Shown here one piece after another: positions 5,315 through 5,343 of a stretch of 5,343 nt of DNA. The stretch covers positions 1 to 5,343 of the forward strand of contig JALOSP010000359.1 in NCBI GenBank assembly GCA_025458365.1, given 5' to 3'. The notes beneath the pieces are model-generated. The model was not told the origin of the DNA, did not search any database, and saw only the letters and a list, made by a program, of their open reading frames with translations. The stretch's first letter is position 1; each line of letters opens with the position of its first letter. Position numbers and translations under genes: made by a program. Source of the stretch: Hyphomonadaceae bacterium (GTDB taxonomy: Bacteria; Pseudomonadota; Alphaproteobacteria; Caulobacterales; Aquidulcibacteraceae).

Positions 5315-5343
5315 ATCTGGCCTCGGGAGCGCGGCTGTCCTCA

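Overview
The window reads as chromosomal DNA of a GC-rich alphaproteobacterium. The evidence is strong G/C preference at third codon positions, a sulfite-assimilation cluster in the order siroheme synthase - DUF2849 - nitrite/sulfite reductase, a type III PLP decarboxylase, and a 106-residue 2Fe-2S ferredoxin resembling Rhodobacter FdVI. A Caulobacterales/Maricaulales-like relative is plausible but unproven. There are no rRNA or tRNA genes, no CRISPR array and no mobile-element genes.

Two gene groups diverge from a 467-bp intergenic region (3241-3707). Leftward (minus strand) run a fold-type III ornithine/lysine decarboxylase (2083-3240), phosphoserine phosphatase serB (1103-2026), precorrin-2 dehydrogenase/sirohydrochlorin ferrochelatase (546-1106), a DUF2849 protein (140-427), and the first 46 codons of a nitrite/sulfite reductase that leaves the window at base 1. 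serB and cysG overlap by 4 nt (ATGA), and DUF2849 and the reductase by 1 nt (TGATG). The last four leftward genes form a coherent set. SerB makes serine, the carbon skeleton of cysteine. The siroheme enzyme makes the cofactor of the reductase, which makes the sulfide.

Rightward (plus strand) run an NADH-dependent FAD ferredoxin reductase (3708-4952) and, 41 bp later, the ferredoxin (4994-5314). Together they make a short NADH -> FAD -> 2Fe-2S electron-transfer chain. Its final acceptor is not in the window.

Three points deserve a second look. First, the decarboxylase lacks the otherwise near-invariant glycine loop (GGGFP) that binds PLP phosphate, apparently by a clean in-frame loss of about 20 codons. 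Second, the intergenic region carries four exact copies of the 8-mer AGGTCCGC (two in each orientation), two of them inside matching 8-2-8 dyads. Third, the ferredoxin reductase has a -10-like element directly before its ATG and no Shine-Dalgarno sequence, suggesting a leaderless mRNA. I saw no clearly new multi-gene system.
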